Translations under genes and position numbers: made by a program
Origin: an uncultured Lachnospiraceae bacterium
GTDB taxonomy: Bacteria > Bacillota > Clostridia > Lachnospirales > Lachnospiraceae
Reading direction: 5' to 3'
Assembly: GCA_947625135.1 (NCBI GenBank)
Contig: CANQNE010000014.1
Span: 1 to 56,964, forward strand
DNA: 56,964 bases
Shown here: piece by piece, positions 16,595-25,175 of the stretch
How positions within the stretch are numbered: the stretch's first letter is position 1
Layout: every line of letters starts with the position of its first letter
Notes under the pieces: model-generated
Databases searched by the model: none
Told to the model about the DNA's origin: nothing
Seen by the model: the letters and a program-made list of their open reading frames with translations, nothing else

Positions 16595-17197
16595 TCAATG
16601 GCTGTCCGGTGTAAATTCAAAAATATATTTTTCATGGGCGTTGATGATCACGGTGTTGTTAAAGGTGTCTGTGCGGGGGTATCTGCCGTAATTCAAGTGG
16701 ACATGCCCGTGGATAAAAAAGCTGGGCTGAAACTTGTCCAGCAGGTAATTGAATATTTTAAACCCGGTATGGGGCAGGTCGTCGCCGTCGTTGATGCCGT
16801 AAGCGGGAGAATGGGTCAGCAGGATATCAAAGCCTCTCCGGCGCAGAAGGGGGAACCACATGTGCAGTACGCGGCGCAGCATCTGAAACTGGGAATACTG
16901 ATGCTTGCCGGGCTTGTAGCGCATGGAACCGCCCAATCCCATGATACGGACGCCGTTGTATACATAGATTTTGTTTTCAATACAGATACAGCCGTCAGGG
17001 GGAGTCTCTTCATACCGTTCGTCGTGATTGCCGTGAACGTACAAAATTGGCGCATGGGTAAAGGTCGCCAAGAACGACAGATACTGTGGTTTGAGATCGC
17101 CGCAGGAGAGGATCAGGTCGATCCCCTCCAGCCGGCTTTTATCAAAGTAATCCCATAATAATTCTGATTCATGATCCGCTATTGCCATAATTTTCAT
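16595..17197 (-). CDS. metallophosphoesterase
   Basis: A 200-residue calcineurin-like phosphoesterase. Metal-binding motifs in order are ADHES near residue 8, LSCGDLK, YVHGNHDERY, LLTHSPAYG and IHGHVHLNYG. The first motif reads Asp-His-Glu instead of the usual Asp-x-His, a small oddity. The substrate cannot be told; relatives cleave cyclic or dinucleotides and phosphodiesters. It lies 41 nt downstream of the BMP-domain gene on the same strand, so the two are probably co-transcribed. Confidence 0.83.
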   Translation of the reverse strand: MKIMAIADHESELLWDYFDKSRLEGIDLILSCGDLKPQYLSFLATFTHAPILYVHGNHDERYEETPPDGCICIENKIYVYNGVRIMGLGGSMRYKPGKHQYSQFQMLRRVLHMWFPLLRRRGFDILLTHSPAYGINDGDDLPHTGFKIFNYLLDKFQPSFFIHGHVHLNYGRYPRTDTFNNTVIINAHEKYIFEFTPDSH

Positions 17198-17238
17198 TGG
17201 TAATTCTCGCTTTTCCCAGATTTCAGCGCTGCAGGGGA

Positions 17239-19167
17239 TCAGTCTTCGTCCTGTGTGGCGGCAAGACCCTGCAACTTTGTGACTGCCTGCGCTTCCTCTG
17301 TCAGCTCCGACAGGGAAGGAATACTGCCGATGACATTGTCCAGCAGCCAGTCCATGGTAATGATCTCCTCCGGAGATAAGGGCTGACCGCCCTTATTTGC
17401 CGGCGTGCCGTCCTGTTTGTACAGCTGGCCGGAGAAGGGGACAAGGGCGTCGGAACAAATATCGTTGCGCAGCAAATCGATAAGGCGCCGTGTGCCGTCG
17501 GGAAGATCCTGGGAGCAGATCAGATCGATCACACCGGCGGACATGCCCCACCAGTAGTTGATCGCGCGGCTGCCGGCTGTTGCGTCGTCATTTTTCCAGG
17601 TGCCGTTCAAGACGATCCGGACGATCTTTTCATAGAGCTTTCCCCAGTGCCATGTAGTCATGGCCAGATTGTCCGGAACGCCGTTGTTGATATGATACAG
17701 TCCGAAATGCCGGGAAACGGTGCCGGGTGCGGTCATGTCCTGATCCATAATGTAATTGATCTCGGGGTCCTTTGCAAGATCCTGCTTTCGCTCCGTCCGG
17801 GTAGTCCAGTCCAGATAGATTTTGGCGTGAGGATTTACCATCTTGGCGCCCAGCGCAAAGGCGTTGATATTGGCAGCCATGCCGTAGATGGGATAGTTTG
17901 CCAGATAGCCGATCTTGTTCGTGGTGGTCATGGAGCCTGCAATGGCGCCGGCAAGGAACTTGGCCTCGTGCATGCGGGCGTAATAGGTACGCAGCATGGG
18001 GTGTGAAATATTCAGGGAGCAGTTCAGGATCTTTACGTCCGGATAATTTGCCGCCAGCTTCAAACTGGCAGGGAGCATCACCGGGGTAGTAGTAAAGAGC
18101 AGATTGTAGCCGTCGGCGATGGCCTGCTCCATCAGCGCTTCGTCATTCTGTCCCGGCAGCACATTTTCAAAAGAAGCGGTTTCCACCTGCCCGGGAAAGA
18201 CATTGCTCAGATACAGACGTCCCAGCTCATGGCTGTAGGTCCAGCTGGAAGTCTTGTGGGTCTTTTCATAGAAGAAGGCGATCTTTACATTGGACGCGCT
18301 GCTGGGGCGCATCAGATTCAACAGGTTTTTATAGAGCCCAGGTTCATGCTCCGGCGGATCCATGAAAAGCTTTACGGACTGCTCCTCCGTCAGGACCAGA
18401 AATTCATCCCAGATCTTGGCCAGATCCTGCTTCATCTCATTGGAAGTCTTTTGTTTGGTATCTTCATACCCGAACACAGTGATAAAGGCCAGAAGCGCGT
18501 CTCCTACCGTGATGGGCAGCTTGTTGCCTCCTTTGGCTTCAAAAGCCTTGCGGAACCGTATGTACACGGAATTAAATTCCAGCCGGTCGTCATGGCTCCA
18601 TTTTTCGCCGGGCGGCGTGCCGATCCGATCCAGCAGCTTGGCAAAACGGCCCTCTTCGCTGAAGTTGATATAGTTGATATTGCTTACACTGTAAAAATCC
18701 AGAAATTCATAGTAGATCCGGTTTTCCCTGGTATCTGTGCGTTTCGGCACTACCCGGGTCACGGTACAGGGCACACTGTAGGAGTCCAGATATTTCAGGA
18801 CGCTGACCCGCTTATTGCCCTCCACCACATAAAATCGGTTCATAAATTCATAAGCCTTGATGGAATCCCGAAGGCCTTCCTCCTGCAGGGAGGTGCACAG
18901 ATCGATCCACTTGGAGGCAAATTCCGTATGGGTGCCCAGAAGAGGCATAAAATTGGCGGCAAAGGCGTTGGTCCGGCCTTTGCTCTTGGTGCCGACGATC
19001 AGCTCCAGAGGAACTTCGCACAGCCCCAGGCCCACCTCGTATTCTACATTGGTATAGGACAGTATTTCGTCCAGAATGGGAAGATAAGGATAATGACCCC
19101 GCTGCAGCCGGGCCCGGTATTCTTTTTGTCCTGCCTTTAAGGCATTGGTATATTCTTCAAATGACAT
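17239..19167 (-). CDS. cytoplasmic ParB-like/BMP-domain fusion protein
   Basis: A 642-residue protein. The first 250 residues contain ParB/Srx-like signatures: EVPLELIVGTKSKGRTNAF (51-69) and RFYVVEGNKRVSVLKYL (111-127). From about residue 300, KIAFFYEKTHKTSSWTYSHE starts a basic membrane protein (BMP/Med) type periplasmic-binding fold, including LFTTTPVMLPASLKLAANYP and NYPIYGMAANINAFALGAK. BMP domains of lipoproteins such as PnrA bind purine nucleosides. Here there is no signal peptide or lipobox, so the protein should stay in the cytoplasm, perhaps as a nucleoside sensor rather than a transporter component. It lies downstream of adenine deaminase. The ATG has GAGG just upstream. Confidence 0.78.
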   Translation of the reverse strand: MSFEEYTNALKAGQKEYRARLQRGHYPYLPILDEILSYTNVEYEVGLGLCEVPLELIVGTKSKGRTNAFAANFMPLLGTHTEFASKWIDLCTSLQEEGLRDSIKAYEFMNRFYVVEGNKRVSVLKYLDSYSVPCTVTRVVPKRTDTRENRIYYEFLDFYSVSNINYINFSEEGRFAKLLDRIGTPPGEKWSHDDRLEFNSVYIRFRKAFEAKGGNKLPITVGDALLAFITVFGYEDTKQKTSNEMKQDLAKIWDEFLVLTEEQSVKLFMDPPEHEPGLYKNLLNLMRPSSASNVKIAFFYEKTHKTSSWTYSHELGRLYLSNVFPGQVETASFENVLPGQNDEALMEQAIADGYNLLFTTTPVMLPASLKLAANYPDVKILNCSLNISHPMLRTYYARMHEAKFLAGAIAGSMTTTNKIGYLANYPIYGMAANINAFALGAKMVNPHAKIYLDWTTRTERKQDLAKDPEINYIMDQDMTAPGTVSRHFGLYHINNGVPDNLAMTTWHWGKLYEKIVRIVLNGTWKNDDATAGSRAINYWWGMSAGVIDLICSQDLPDGTRRLIDLLRNDICSDALVPFSGQLYKQDGTPANKGGQPLSPEEIITMDWLLDNVIGSIPSLSELTEEAQAVTKLQGLAATQDED

Positions 19168-19206
19168 AGTAACCTCGATTCTTTTTAATAAAAATATCCA
19201 GATACT

Positions 19207-19235
19207 ATCTTTAAATGAAACGAGAGATTTGTCAA
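19207..19235 (-). promoter_or_regulatory. possible promoter for the BMP-domain gene
   Basis: On the - strand a consensus TTGACA (19235-19230) precedes AAAGAT (19212-19207) by 17 nt. The -35 is perfect; the -10 is weak but keeps the key A and T. The start codon at 19167 is about 35 nt downstream. Confidence 0.4.
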
Positions 19236-19247
19236 GTAATTTTTCAC

Positions 19248-20957
19248 TTATGCGTTTATATCTATGAGTTTAAAGGCATTTACATCAAACAGCCCCTTGT
19301 CCGTAAGCTTGATATCCGGTATCACCGCCAGAGACAAAAACGCCAGGCTCATAAACGCTTCAAACCGCCTGTCGACGCCGGCGCTGTAGGCTTTTTCAAT
19401 GAGGCTCCGGCTCATGCGCTCAAGCGTCTGCGCGTCGAGACTGGACATGAGTCCGCCGATATCCAGCGCCACGTGGGAAATTTCTCCGTTGTGTACCAGT
19501 ACCATGCCGCCGCCGATCTCCCGCAGCCTGTTGGCGGCTCTGGCCATGGCTTCGTTGTCGTCCCCCAGAAGGATGATATTATGGGAATCGTGAGCGATGG
19601 TTATGCCCATGGCTCCGCCGGAAAACCCGTATCCCTCCAACAGGCCCCTGCCGATGTTCCCGGTGCGGTGATGGCGTTCCACCACGGCCAGTTTCAATAT
19701 TCCGGTTCCCTTTATGTTTACGTCACCGTCTTTGCTCTCTATTTCCCGGATAACGTCGGCGGTTGCCACATTGTCCGGTATGATCCGCATTACATGGGCC
19801 TTTGTCCCGGTCAGCGCCAGTTTGAAATCCTCCGGTTTCACAGGATCCGCATGCACGGTGTTTCGCACATCCTCCGGCAGATACCGGCATGAAGTGTCAA
19901 AAAGGGCTTTGCCGTCCCGGCCCACCATTTTTCCGTTTTTGAACACATATTTTGCGTTGAAATTCTGAAGGTCGTCTACCACGACGATATCCGCGGCATA
20001 GAAGGGGGCGATGGCGCCGCGCCATTTAAGCCCGTAGCACTCGGCCACGTTCAGCGTGGCGATCGTCACGGCCCAAACGGGGTCCAGCCCGCCGCTTACG
20101 GCAGTCCGGAGCGCGTCGTCAATGTGGCCTTTGTTCTTGAGATCCGCCGCGTGGCGGTCGTCGGTGCACATAATGAACCGGCGCATATTTTCGGAATTCA
20201 CAGCCCTGCTGTTGGCGGCAAGGTTTCTGGTGGAGGATCCATGGCGCAGATGGCAGTACAGGCCTTTGGAGATCTTTTCCGTTATCTCCTCCGCGGTAAT
20301 ACATTCGTGGTCTGTGGAAATGCCGCCGCAGATGTAAGCGTTGAGCCTGTCACCTGTGACCGCGGGGGCGTGGCCGTCAATGATCTTTCCCGCGCTGTGG
20401 GCAGCCTCCAGTTTTTTTATTACGTCCGTATCCCCGGATATGACGCCTGGGAAGTTCATAAATTCGCCCAGCCCGAAAATATAGTCCCGGCCAATGTTTT
20501 CTTCTATATCTTTGCCTGCCAGTACCGCCCCGCTGGTCTCAAAAGGCGTGGCGGGAACACAGCTGGGCAGCTGCACTTTTACGTCGAGCGGAACATTTTC
20601 GCTTGCTTTGGCAATGTATTGGGCGCCTTTCATCCCGCATACATTTGTTATCTCGTGGGGGTCCGCGATAACGGTGGTGGTGCCTCTCGGCACAACAAGC
20701 CCTGCAAACTCCTCAGGCGACAGCTGAGAGCTTTCTATATGCACATGACCGTCAATATATCCGGGCAGCGCGATAAGGCCGGAAATGTCTATTTCCTCCA
20801 GCCCTTCATAGCAGCCTGTGCCTGCGATCCTGCCATCGGTGACGGCGATGTCGCCCTTCTGTATCGTTCCCGTAAAAACATTTACAAAGCTTCCGTTTTT
20901 AAGTACCAGATTGGCTTTTTCCCGCTTTGCGGCGGAATCTATCAGATTTTTTAACAT
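19248..20957 (-). CDS. ade: adenine deaminase
   Basis: Amidohydrolase-superfamily enzyme converting adenine to hypoxanthine and ammonia in purine salvage. The 569-residue product has the metal-binding IDGHVHIESSQLSP, the family motif IDGHAPAVTGDRLNAY and the aspartate-containing MCTDDRHAADL. The C-terminal adenine deaminase domain contains NIILLGDDNEAMARAANRL and GGMVLVHNGEI. Length is normal for bacterial Ade. A GGGGGAGG ribosome binding site precedes the ATG. No purine riboswitch fits, as the predicted leader is only about 20 nt. Confidence 0.93.
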   Translation of the reverse strand: MLKNLIDSAAKREKANLVLKNGSFVNVFTGTIQKGDIAVTDGRIAGTGCYEGLEEIDISGLIALPGYIDGHVHIESSQLSPEEFAGLVVPRGTTTVIADPHEITNVCGMKGAQYIAKASENVPLDVKVQLPSCVPATPFETSGAVLAGKDIEENIGRDYIFGLGEFMNFPGVISGDTDVIKKLEAAHSAGKIIDGHAPAVTGDRLNAYICGGISTDHECITAEEITEKISKGLYCHLRHGSSTRNLAANSRAVNSENMRRFIMCTDDRHAADLKNKGHIDDALRTAVSGGLDPVWAVTIATLNVAECYGLKWRGAIAPFYAADIVVVDDLQNFNAKYVFKNGKMVGRDGKALFDTSCRYLPEDVRNTVHADPVKPEDFKLALTGTKAHVMRIIPDNVATADVIREIESKDGDVNIKGTGILKLAVVERHHRTGNIGRGLLEGYGFSGGAMGITIAHDSHNIILLGDDNEAMARAANRLREIGGGMVLVHNGEISHVALDIGGLMSSLDAQTLERMSRSLIEKAYSAGVDRRFEAFMSLAFLSLAVIPDIKLTDKGLFDVNAFKLIDINA

Positions 20958-20982
20958 AAAAGATCCTCCCCCTCTGATTTTG

Positions 20983-21011
20983 ATTATATTATCTGATTTT
21001 TATAAAGTCAA
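20983..21011 (-). promoter_or_regulatory. promoter for adenine deaminase
   Basis: On the - strand TTGACT (21011-21006) and TATAAT (20988-20983) are separated by 17 nt. It points away from the BspA promoter starting at 21035, so the two form a compact divergent promoter region with 23 bp between the -35 boxes. Confidence 0.75.
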
Positions 21012-21034
21012 ACCAAAAGTGGAGGTTCCCTGTC

Positions 21035-21065
21035 TTGACATTTTGCTATTGGGGGGGGGTATAAT
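21035..21065 (+). promoter_or_regulatory. promoter with poly-G spacer, likely phase-variable, for the BspA-like protein
   Basis: A perfect TTGACA (21035-21040) and a perfect TATAAT (21060-21065) are separated by 19 nt whose last nine bases are G (21051-21059). Optimal spacing is 17, so loss of two G residues would make an ideal promoter. A second TATAAT lies at 21071-21076. The leader to the start at 21156 includes a 7-bp hairpin (CTCTGCC 21093-21099 with GGCAGAG 21118-21124). Confidence 0.75.
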
Positions 21066-21155
21066 TTGCATATAATAAGATATCACGCATGGCTCTGCCG
21101 CGGTATGAAACGTGTATGGCAGAGTTATGGCGGCAAAAACCAAAGGAGAGAAAAA

Positions 21156-23462
21156 ATGAGTAAAATAATGAAGAAAGCAGCTGCATTTCTGGCGGCGGCC
21201 GGTATGGCGCTTGTAATGATCTGTGGGGCGCTGCCCGCGCGTCCTGCCATGGCGGAGACATCGGGAGATTTTGAGTATTCGGTCAATTACGACGACACTG
21301 CGACGATCACCGGATACACCGGTTCCGGAGGCGAGGTGACGGTTCCCGGCGAGCTGGACGGGCATAAGGTGAGCGCAATAGGAAGGTGGGCTTTTGCTGT
21401 GTCTGAGCCTATGGGGAATGTCAGTCCGACATCCGTAACGCTCCCGGAAGGCGTAAGATCAATAGGAGAGTATGCTTTTGACGGGTGCAGCAGTCTGGCA
21501 TCCGTAACGCTCCCGGAAGGCGTAAGATCAATAGGAGCGTATGCTTTTGTCGGGTGTAGCAGTCTGACATCCATAACGCTTCCGGACAGCGTGAATTCCA
21601 TTGGAATAAATTCTTTTACAGATACAGGTTATTATAAGGATCCCGGCAACTGGGAAGACGGAATCCTTTACATAGGAAATCACCTGATAAAGGCCGATGG
21701 AGAAAAGGTTTCCGGTGTTTTCGATATCCGCCAGGGGACAAAATCAATTGCAGCCGACGCTTTTAATGGCTGCAGCAGCCTGACAGCGGTAACCATTCCG
21801 GATAGCGTGACTGAAATCTGCAGTTATACTTTCGAAGGCTGCAGCGGAATTACGTCAATGAAGCTCCCGGACAGTGTGATCAAAATTGGTATGGGTGCTT
21901 TTAGTGGCTGTACAGGGCTGACGTCAATTACAATTCCGGACAGTGTGACCGAAATTCAAGAGGATGCTTTTAAAGATTGCACCGGCCTGACAATGTTTAC
22001 AATACCGGACGACCTGACCAGTATCAGTGGTACTGCATTCATAAATACAGGATATTATAATGATTCCCGGAATTGGGAAGATGGGGTGCTTTATGTCGGG
22101 GACTATCTGATGGATGTGAAGAGTGAGGAACTTCCTGCCGAGTACGCGATACGTCCGGGGACAAGAATGATTGCCGGCGACGCATTTTTTGGTGAAACCG
22201 GGCTCAAAACAGTGACGATCCCGGACAGCCTGGTAAAAATTGGCGGAGGTGCTTTTATGAATTGTACGAGCCTTACATCGGTGAATATCCCAGAAAGCGT
22301 GACGGAGATTGGCGGAAGTGCTTTTATGAATTGTATGAGCCTTACATCGGTGAATATCCCAGAAAGCGTGACGGAGATTGGCGGGTATGCTTTTAGTGGC
22401 TGCACAGGGCTGACAACAATGAAAATTCCGGACGGTGTGACCGAGATCAGTGATAATATTTTTGAATACTGCAGTGGTCTGATATCGGTGGAGATACCGG
22501 AAGGTTTGAAAAAAATTGGCAGCAATTGTTTCAACGGCTGCAGCAGTCTGGCGTCGGTAGAAATACCAAAAGGTGTGACGGTGATAGGCTTTCGGGCGTT
22601 TAGAAACTGCAACGCCCTGACGTCAGTGGAGATGCCGGAAGGTTTGAAAAAAATTGGCAGCAGTTGTTTCGAAGGCTGCAGCGGGTTGACATCAGTAACA
22701 ATACCGGATGGTGTGCAAGAGATTGGCTATTGGACATTTTTCCGTTGTACCGGGTTAACAAAGGTGGAGATACCGGAAAGCGTGACACATATTTGGTTGG
22801 ATTCCTTTGATCTGTGTGGAGATGGTCTGACCATCTATGGTTATGCCGGAAGCTATGCAGAATACTATGTTAAGGAAGAGGCGAAAATCCGTCATTTTAA
22901 TTTTGTTGCTCTGCCAAAGCTGAGTGACGCAGTCACCGGCATCGTAATAAAAGGGACAGAGGAGACCCTTCCGGCAGGTCTTGAACTTACCGCTGCGCAG
23001 ACGGAAAGCATCGATACTGCAGTGACCTATGAGATCAGCCTGACCAAAGACGGTCAGGAGGTTCAGCCGTCCGGTAGCGTGACGGTGGAGATTCCCGTGC
23101 CGGAGAGCATGAACGGAAAGGAGATTGCCGTATACCGAGTGGAGGCGAACGGCAGCCGCACGGATATGAATGCAAAGGTGAGAGACGGTTATGCGGTGTT
23201 TGCCACCGACCATTTCAGCAGGTATGTATTGCAGGTTGTCACCTACGGTGATGTGGATGGCAGCGGCGAGGTGGATTCTTCCGATGCCCTGGCGATCTTA
23301 AGATTCGTGGTGAAGCTGCAGACACCTACCGCTGCGCAGACAAAGGTTGCCAATGTGGATGGCATCGGCGGGGTGGATTCCTCTGATGCTTTGATGGTGC
23401 TGAGGAAGGTTGTGAAGCTGATTGAAAGCTTCCCTGTGGAGCAGGACGGCAGCGGGCAGTGA
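21156..23462 (+). CDS. BspA-type leucine-rich repeat surface protein with dockerin-like C terminus
   Basis: A secreted 768-residue protein. The N terminus MSKIMKKAAAFLAAAGMALV is a signal peptide ending near PAMA. Residues from about 45 to 580 are BspA-type (LRR_5) repeats of 23 residues such as SVTLPEGVRSIGEYAFDGC. A beta-rich module follows (VTYEISLTKDGQEVQPSG). The C terminus has two EF-hand-like segments, DVDGSGEVDSSDALAILR and NVDGIGGVDSSDALMVLR, the pattern of type I dockerins. BspA proteins bind host matrix or other cells; dockerins dock onto cohesins. No LPXTG or S-layer anchor is seen, so attachment may depend on the dockerin. ATG 21156 has AAAGGAGA upstream. An in-frame ATG at 21066 was rejected because the signal peptide starts at 21156. 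Expression probably depends on the poly-G promoter. Confidence 0.88.
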   Translation: MSKIMKKAAAFLAAAGMALVMICGALPARPAMAETSGDFEYSVNYDDTATITGYTGSGGEVTVPGELDGHKVSAIGRWAFAVSEPMGNVSPTSVTLPEGVRSIGEYAFDGCSSLASVTLPEGVRSIGAYAFVGCSSLTSITLPDSVNSIGINSFTDTGYYKDPGNWEDGILYIGNHLIKADGEKVSGVFDIRQGTKSIAADAFNGCSSLTAVTIPDSVTEICSYTFEGCSGITSMKLPDSVIKIGMGAFSGCTGLTSITIPDSVTEIQEDAFKDCTGLTMFTIPDDLTSISGTAFINTGYYNDSRNWEDGVLYVGDYLMDVKSEELPAEYAIRPGTRMIAGDAFFGETGLKTVTIPDSLVKIGGGAFMNCTSLTSVNIPESVTEIGGSAFMNCMSLTSVNIPESVTEIGGYAFSGCTGLTTMKIPDGVTEISDNIFEYCSGLISVEIPEGLKKIGSNCFNGCSSLASVEIPKGVTVIGFRAFRNCNALTSVEMPEGLKKIGSSCFEGCSGLTSVTIPDGVQEIGYWTFFRCTGLTKVEIPESVTHIWLDSFDLCGDGLTIYGYAGSYAEYYVKEEAKIRHFNFVALPKLSDAVTGIVIKGTEETLPAGLELTAAQTESIDTAVTYEISLTKDGQEVQPSGSVTVEIPVPESMNGKEIAVYRVEANGSRTDMNAKVRDGYAVFATDHFSRYVLQVVTYGDVDGSGEVDSSDALAILRFVVKLQTPTAAQTKVANVDGIGGVDSSDALMVLRKVVKLIESFPVEQDGSGQ
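21430..21567 (+). repeat. 69-bp near-identical tandem repeats in the BspA-like gene, first pair
   Basis: Two 69-bp units starting at 21430 and 21499 share CATCCGTAACGCTCCCGG and the following GAAGGCGTAAGATCAATAGG with few differences. Each encodes one 23-residue LRR unit. Confidence 0.85.
22251..22388 (+). repeat. 69-bp near-identical tandem repeats in the BspA-like gene, second pair
   Basis: Units starting at 22251 and 22320 are almost identical at the DNA level, both running from GCTTTTATGAATTGTA through GTGAATATCCCAGAAAGCGT to GACGGAGATTGGCGG. Such recent duplications suggest that repeat number changes by recombination. Confidence 0.85.
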
Positions 23463-23515
23463 GCACAACAGCATAGAGACAGCGGAAGCCGGGAATTTTA
23501 AGCGGCTTTCCTTAA

Positions 23516-23558
23516 AACAGGGAGCGTTGAGACCCGACTGGGCTTGACGCTCCCTGTT
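23516..23558 (+). terminator. terminator after the BspA-like gene
   Basis: A perfect 12-bp stem AACAGGGAGCGT (23516-23527) and ACGCTCCCTGTT (23547-23558). Its loop holds a second short pairing, CCC with GGG. A weak T-run (AAGTTTTCTC) follows. Confidence 0.7.
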
Positions 23559-23583
23559 CTGTTAAGTTTTCTCAGGTCAAGCC

Positions 23584-23612
23584 TTGAATTTGCAAATCCG
23601 TTACGGTATACT
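23584..23612 (+). promoter_or_regulatory. promoter for asnS
   Basis: TTGAAT (23584-23589) and TATACT (23607-23612) are separated by 17 nt. The predicted leader is about 35 nt, too short for a T-box. Confidence 0.7.
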
Positions 23613-23652
23613 GATTGTGTATGTAAAATTTTAGTATAAAAGGGGTATTTCT

Positions 23653-25044
23653 ATGGAATTGACCAGTATCAAATCATTATTTAAAGAGCAGCAGGTATAT
23701 ATCGGGAAGAAAGTCACCGTTGGCGGCTGGGTGCGCAGCATCCGGGACTCCAAAACCTTTGGATTCATGGTGATCAGCGACGGCACTTATTTTGAACCGC
23801 TGCAGGTGGTCTACGGGGACGGACTGGAAAATTTTGCCCAGATATCCAAGCTGAACGTGGGCGCTGCGGTGATCGTGACCGGGACGCTTGTGGCCACGCC
23901 GGAGGCAAAGCAGCCTTTTGAGATCCAGGCGGACGAGGTGACCGTGGAGGGCATTTCCGCGCCGGATTATCCCCTGCAGAAAAAGAGGCACTCTTTTGAA
24001 TTTCTGCGTACGATCTCTCATCTCAGACCAAGAACCAACACCTTTCAGGCAGTGTTCCGGGTGCGCTCGCTGGTGGCTTACGCCATTCATAAATTTTTTC
24101 AGGAGTGGGGTTTTGTGTATGTGCATACGCCGCTGATCACGGGCAGCGACTGCGAAGGCGCCGGAGAGATGTTCCGGGTCACTACGCTGGATTTGGAAGA
24201 TTTGCCGAGGACGGAAAAAGGGGACATTGATTTTTCAGAGGATTTCTTCGGAAAGGAGACCAATCTGACGGTCAGCGGCCAGCTGAATGTGGAGACCTTC
24301 GCGATGGCCTTCAAAAACGTATATACCTTCGGGCCCACCTTCCGGGCGGAAAATTCCAACACCACCCGCCACGCGGCGGAATTCTGGATGATCGAGCCGG
24401 AGATCGCTTTTGCGGATCTGGAGGACGATATGGCGCTGGCGGAAAGTATGCTGAAATATATCATCCGCTATGTGATGGAGCAGGCGCCGGAGGAAATGCG
24501 GTTTTTCAATCAGTTTGTGGACAAGGGCCTGATCCAGCGGCTGGAGCATGTGGTGAATTCGGATTTTGCCCATGTGACCTATACCGAGGCCATCGAGATA
24601 CTGGAAAAACACAACGACCAATTTGAATACAAGGTTTCCTGGGGATGCGACCTGCAGACGGAGCATGAGCGTTATCTCACGGAGCAGGAGTTTAAGCGTC
24701 CTGTTTTTGTGACGGATTATCCCAAGGAGATCAAGGCCTTCTACATGAAGCAGAACGACGATGGGAAAACCGTTGCCGCCATGGACTGTCTGGTTCCGGG
24801 CATCGGGGAGATCATCGGCGGCAGCCAGCGTGAAGATGATTACGGCAAGCTGGTGAGCCGAATGGATGAGCTGGGCTTGAAGAGAGAAGACTATGAATTT
24901 TATCTGGATCTGAGAAAATACGGTTCCGCCCGTCACGCAGGCTTTGGCCTGGGCTTTGAGCGCTGTGTGATGTACGTCACCGGGATGAGCAATATCCGGG
25001 ACGTGGTGCCCTTCCCCAGAACGGTAGGAAACTGTGAGCTGTGA
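23653..25044 (+). CDS. asnS: asparaginyl-tRNA synthetase
   Basis: Class IIb aminoacyl-tRNA synthetase charging tRNA-Asn with asparagine. The 463-residue product has an N-terminal OB-fold anticodon-binding domain ([20 protein letters not shown]), motif 2 ([20 protein letters not shown]) and motif 3 ([20 protein letters not shown]). The ending [13 protein letters not shown] is typical of bacterial AsnRS and separates it from AspRS. The ATG has AAAAGGGG upstream. It is followed 131 nt later by asnA, linking asparagine synthesis with its use. Confidence 0.95.
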   Translation: MELTSIKSLFKEQQVYIGKKVTVGGWVRSIRDSKTFGFMVISDGTYFEPLQVVYGDGLENFAQISKLNVGAAVIVTGTLVATPEAKQPFEIQADEVTVEGISAPDYPLQKKRHSFEFLRTISHLRPRTNTFQAVFRVRSLVAYAIHKFFQEWGFVYVHTPLITGSDCEGAGEMFRVTTLDLEDLPRTEKGDIDFSEDFFGKETNLTVSGQLNVETFAMAFKNVYTFGPTFRAENSNTTRHAAEFWMIEPEIAFADLEDDMALAESMLKYIIRYVMEQAPEEMRFFNQFVDKGLIQRLEHVVNSDFAHVTYTEAIEILEKHNDQFEYKVSWGCDLQTEHERYLTEQEFKRPVFVTDYPKEIKAFYMKQNDDGKTVAAMDCLVPGIGEIIGGSQREDDYGKLVSRMDELGLKREDYEFYLDLRKYGSARHAGFGLGFERCVMYVTGMSNIRDVVPFPRTVGNCEL

Positions 25045-25175
25045 TGCCGGAAGCGGCAAAATCAGCGGATGGGAAAGTCATCCGGAGAAAACGGTATCAT
25101 GCGCGGCAGGATAGCCGCATATAGTCACAAATAGAAGAAACACAGACGCAGATGCGTCCCGAAATGGAGGAAACT

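Noticed and set aside
20958-21034. Purine riboswitch before adenine deaminase
   Set aside because: The promoter lies too close to the start codon to leave room for an aptamer.
23559-23652. T-box leader for asnS
   Set aside because: The predicted transcript leader is about 35 nt and has no specifier stem or antiterminator.
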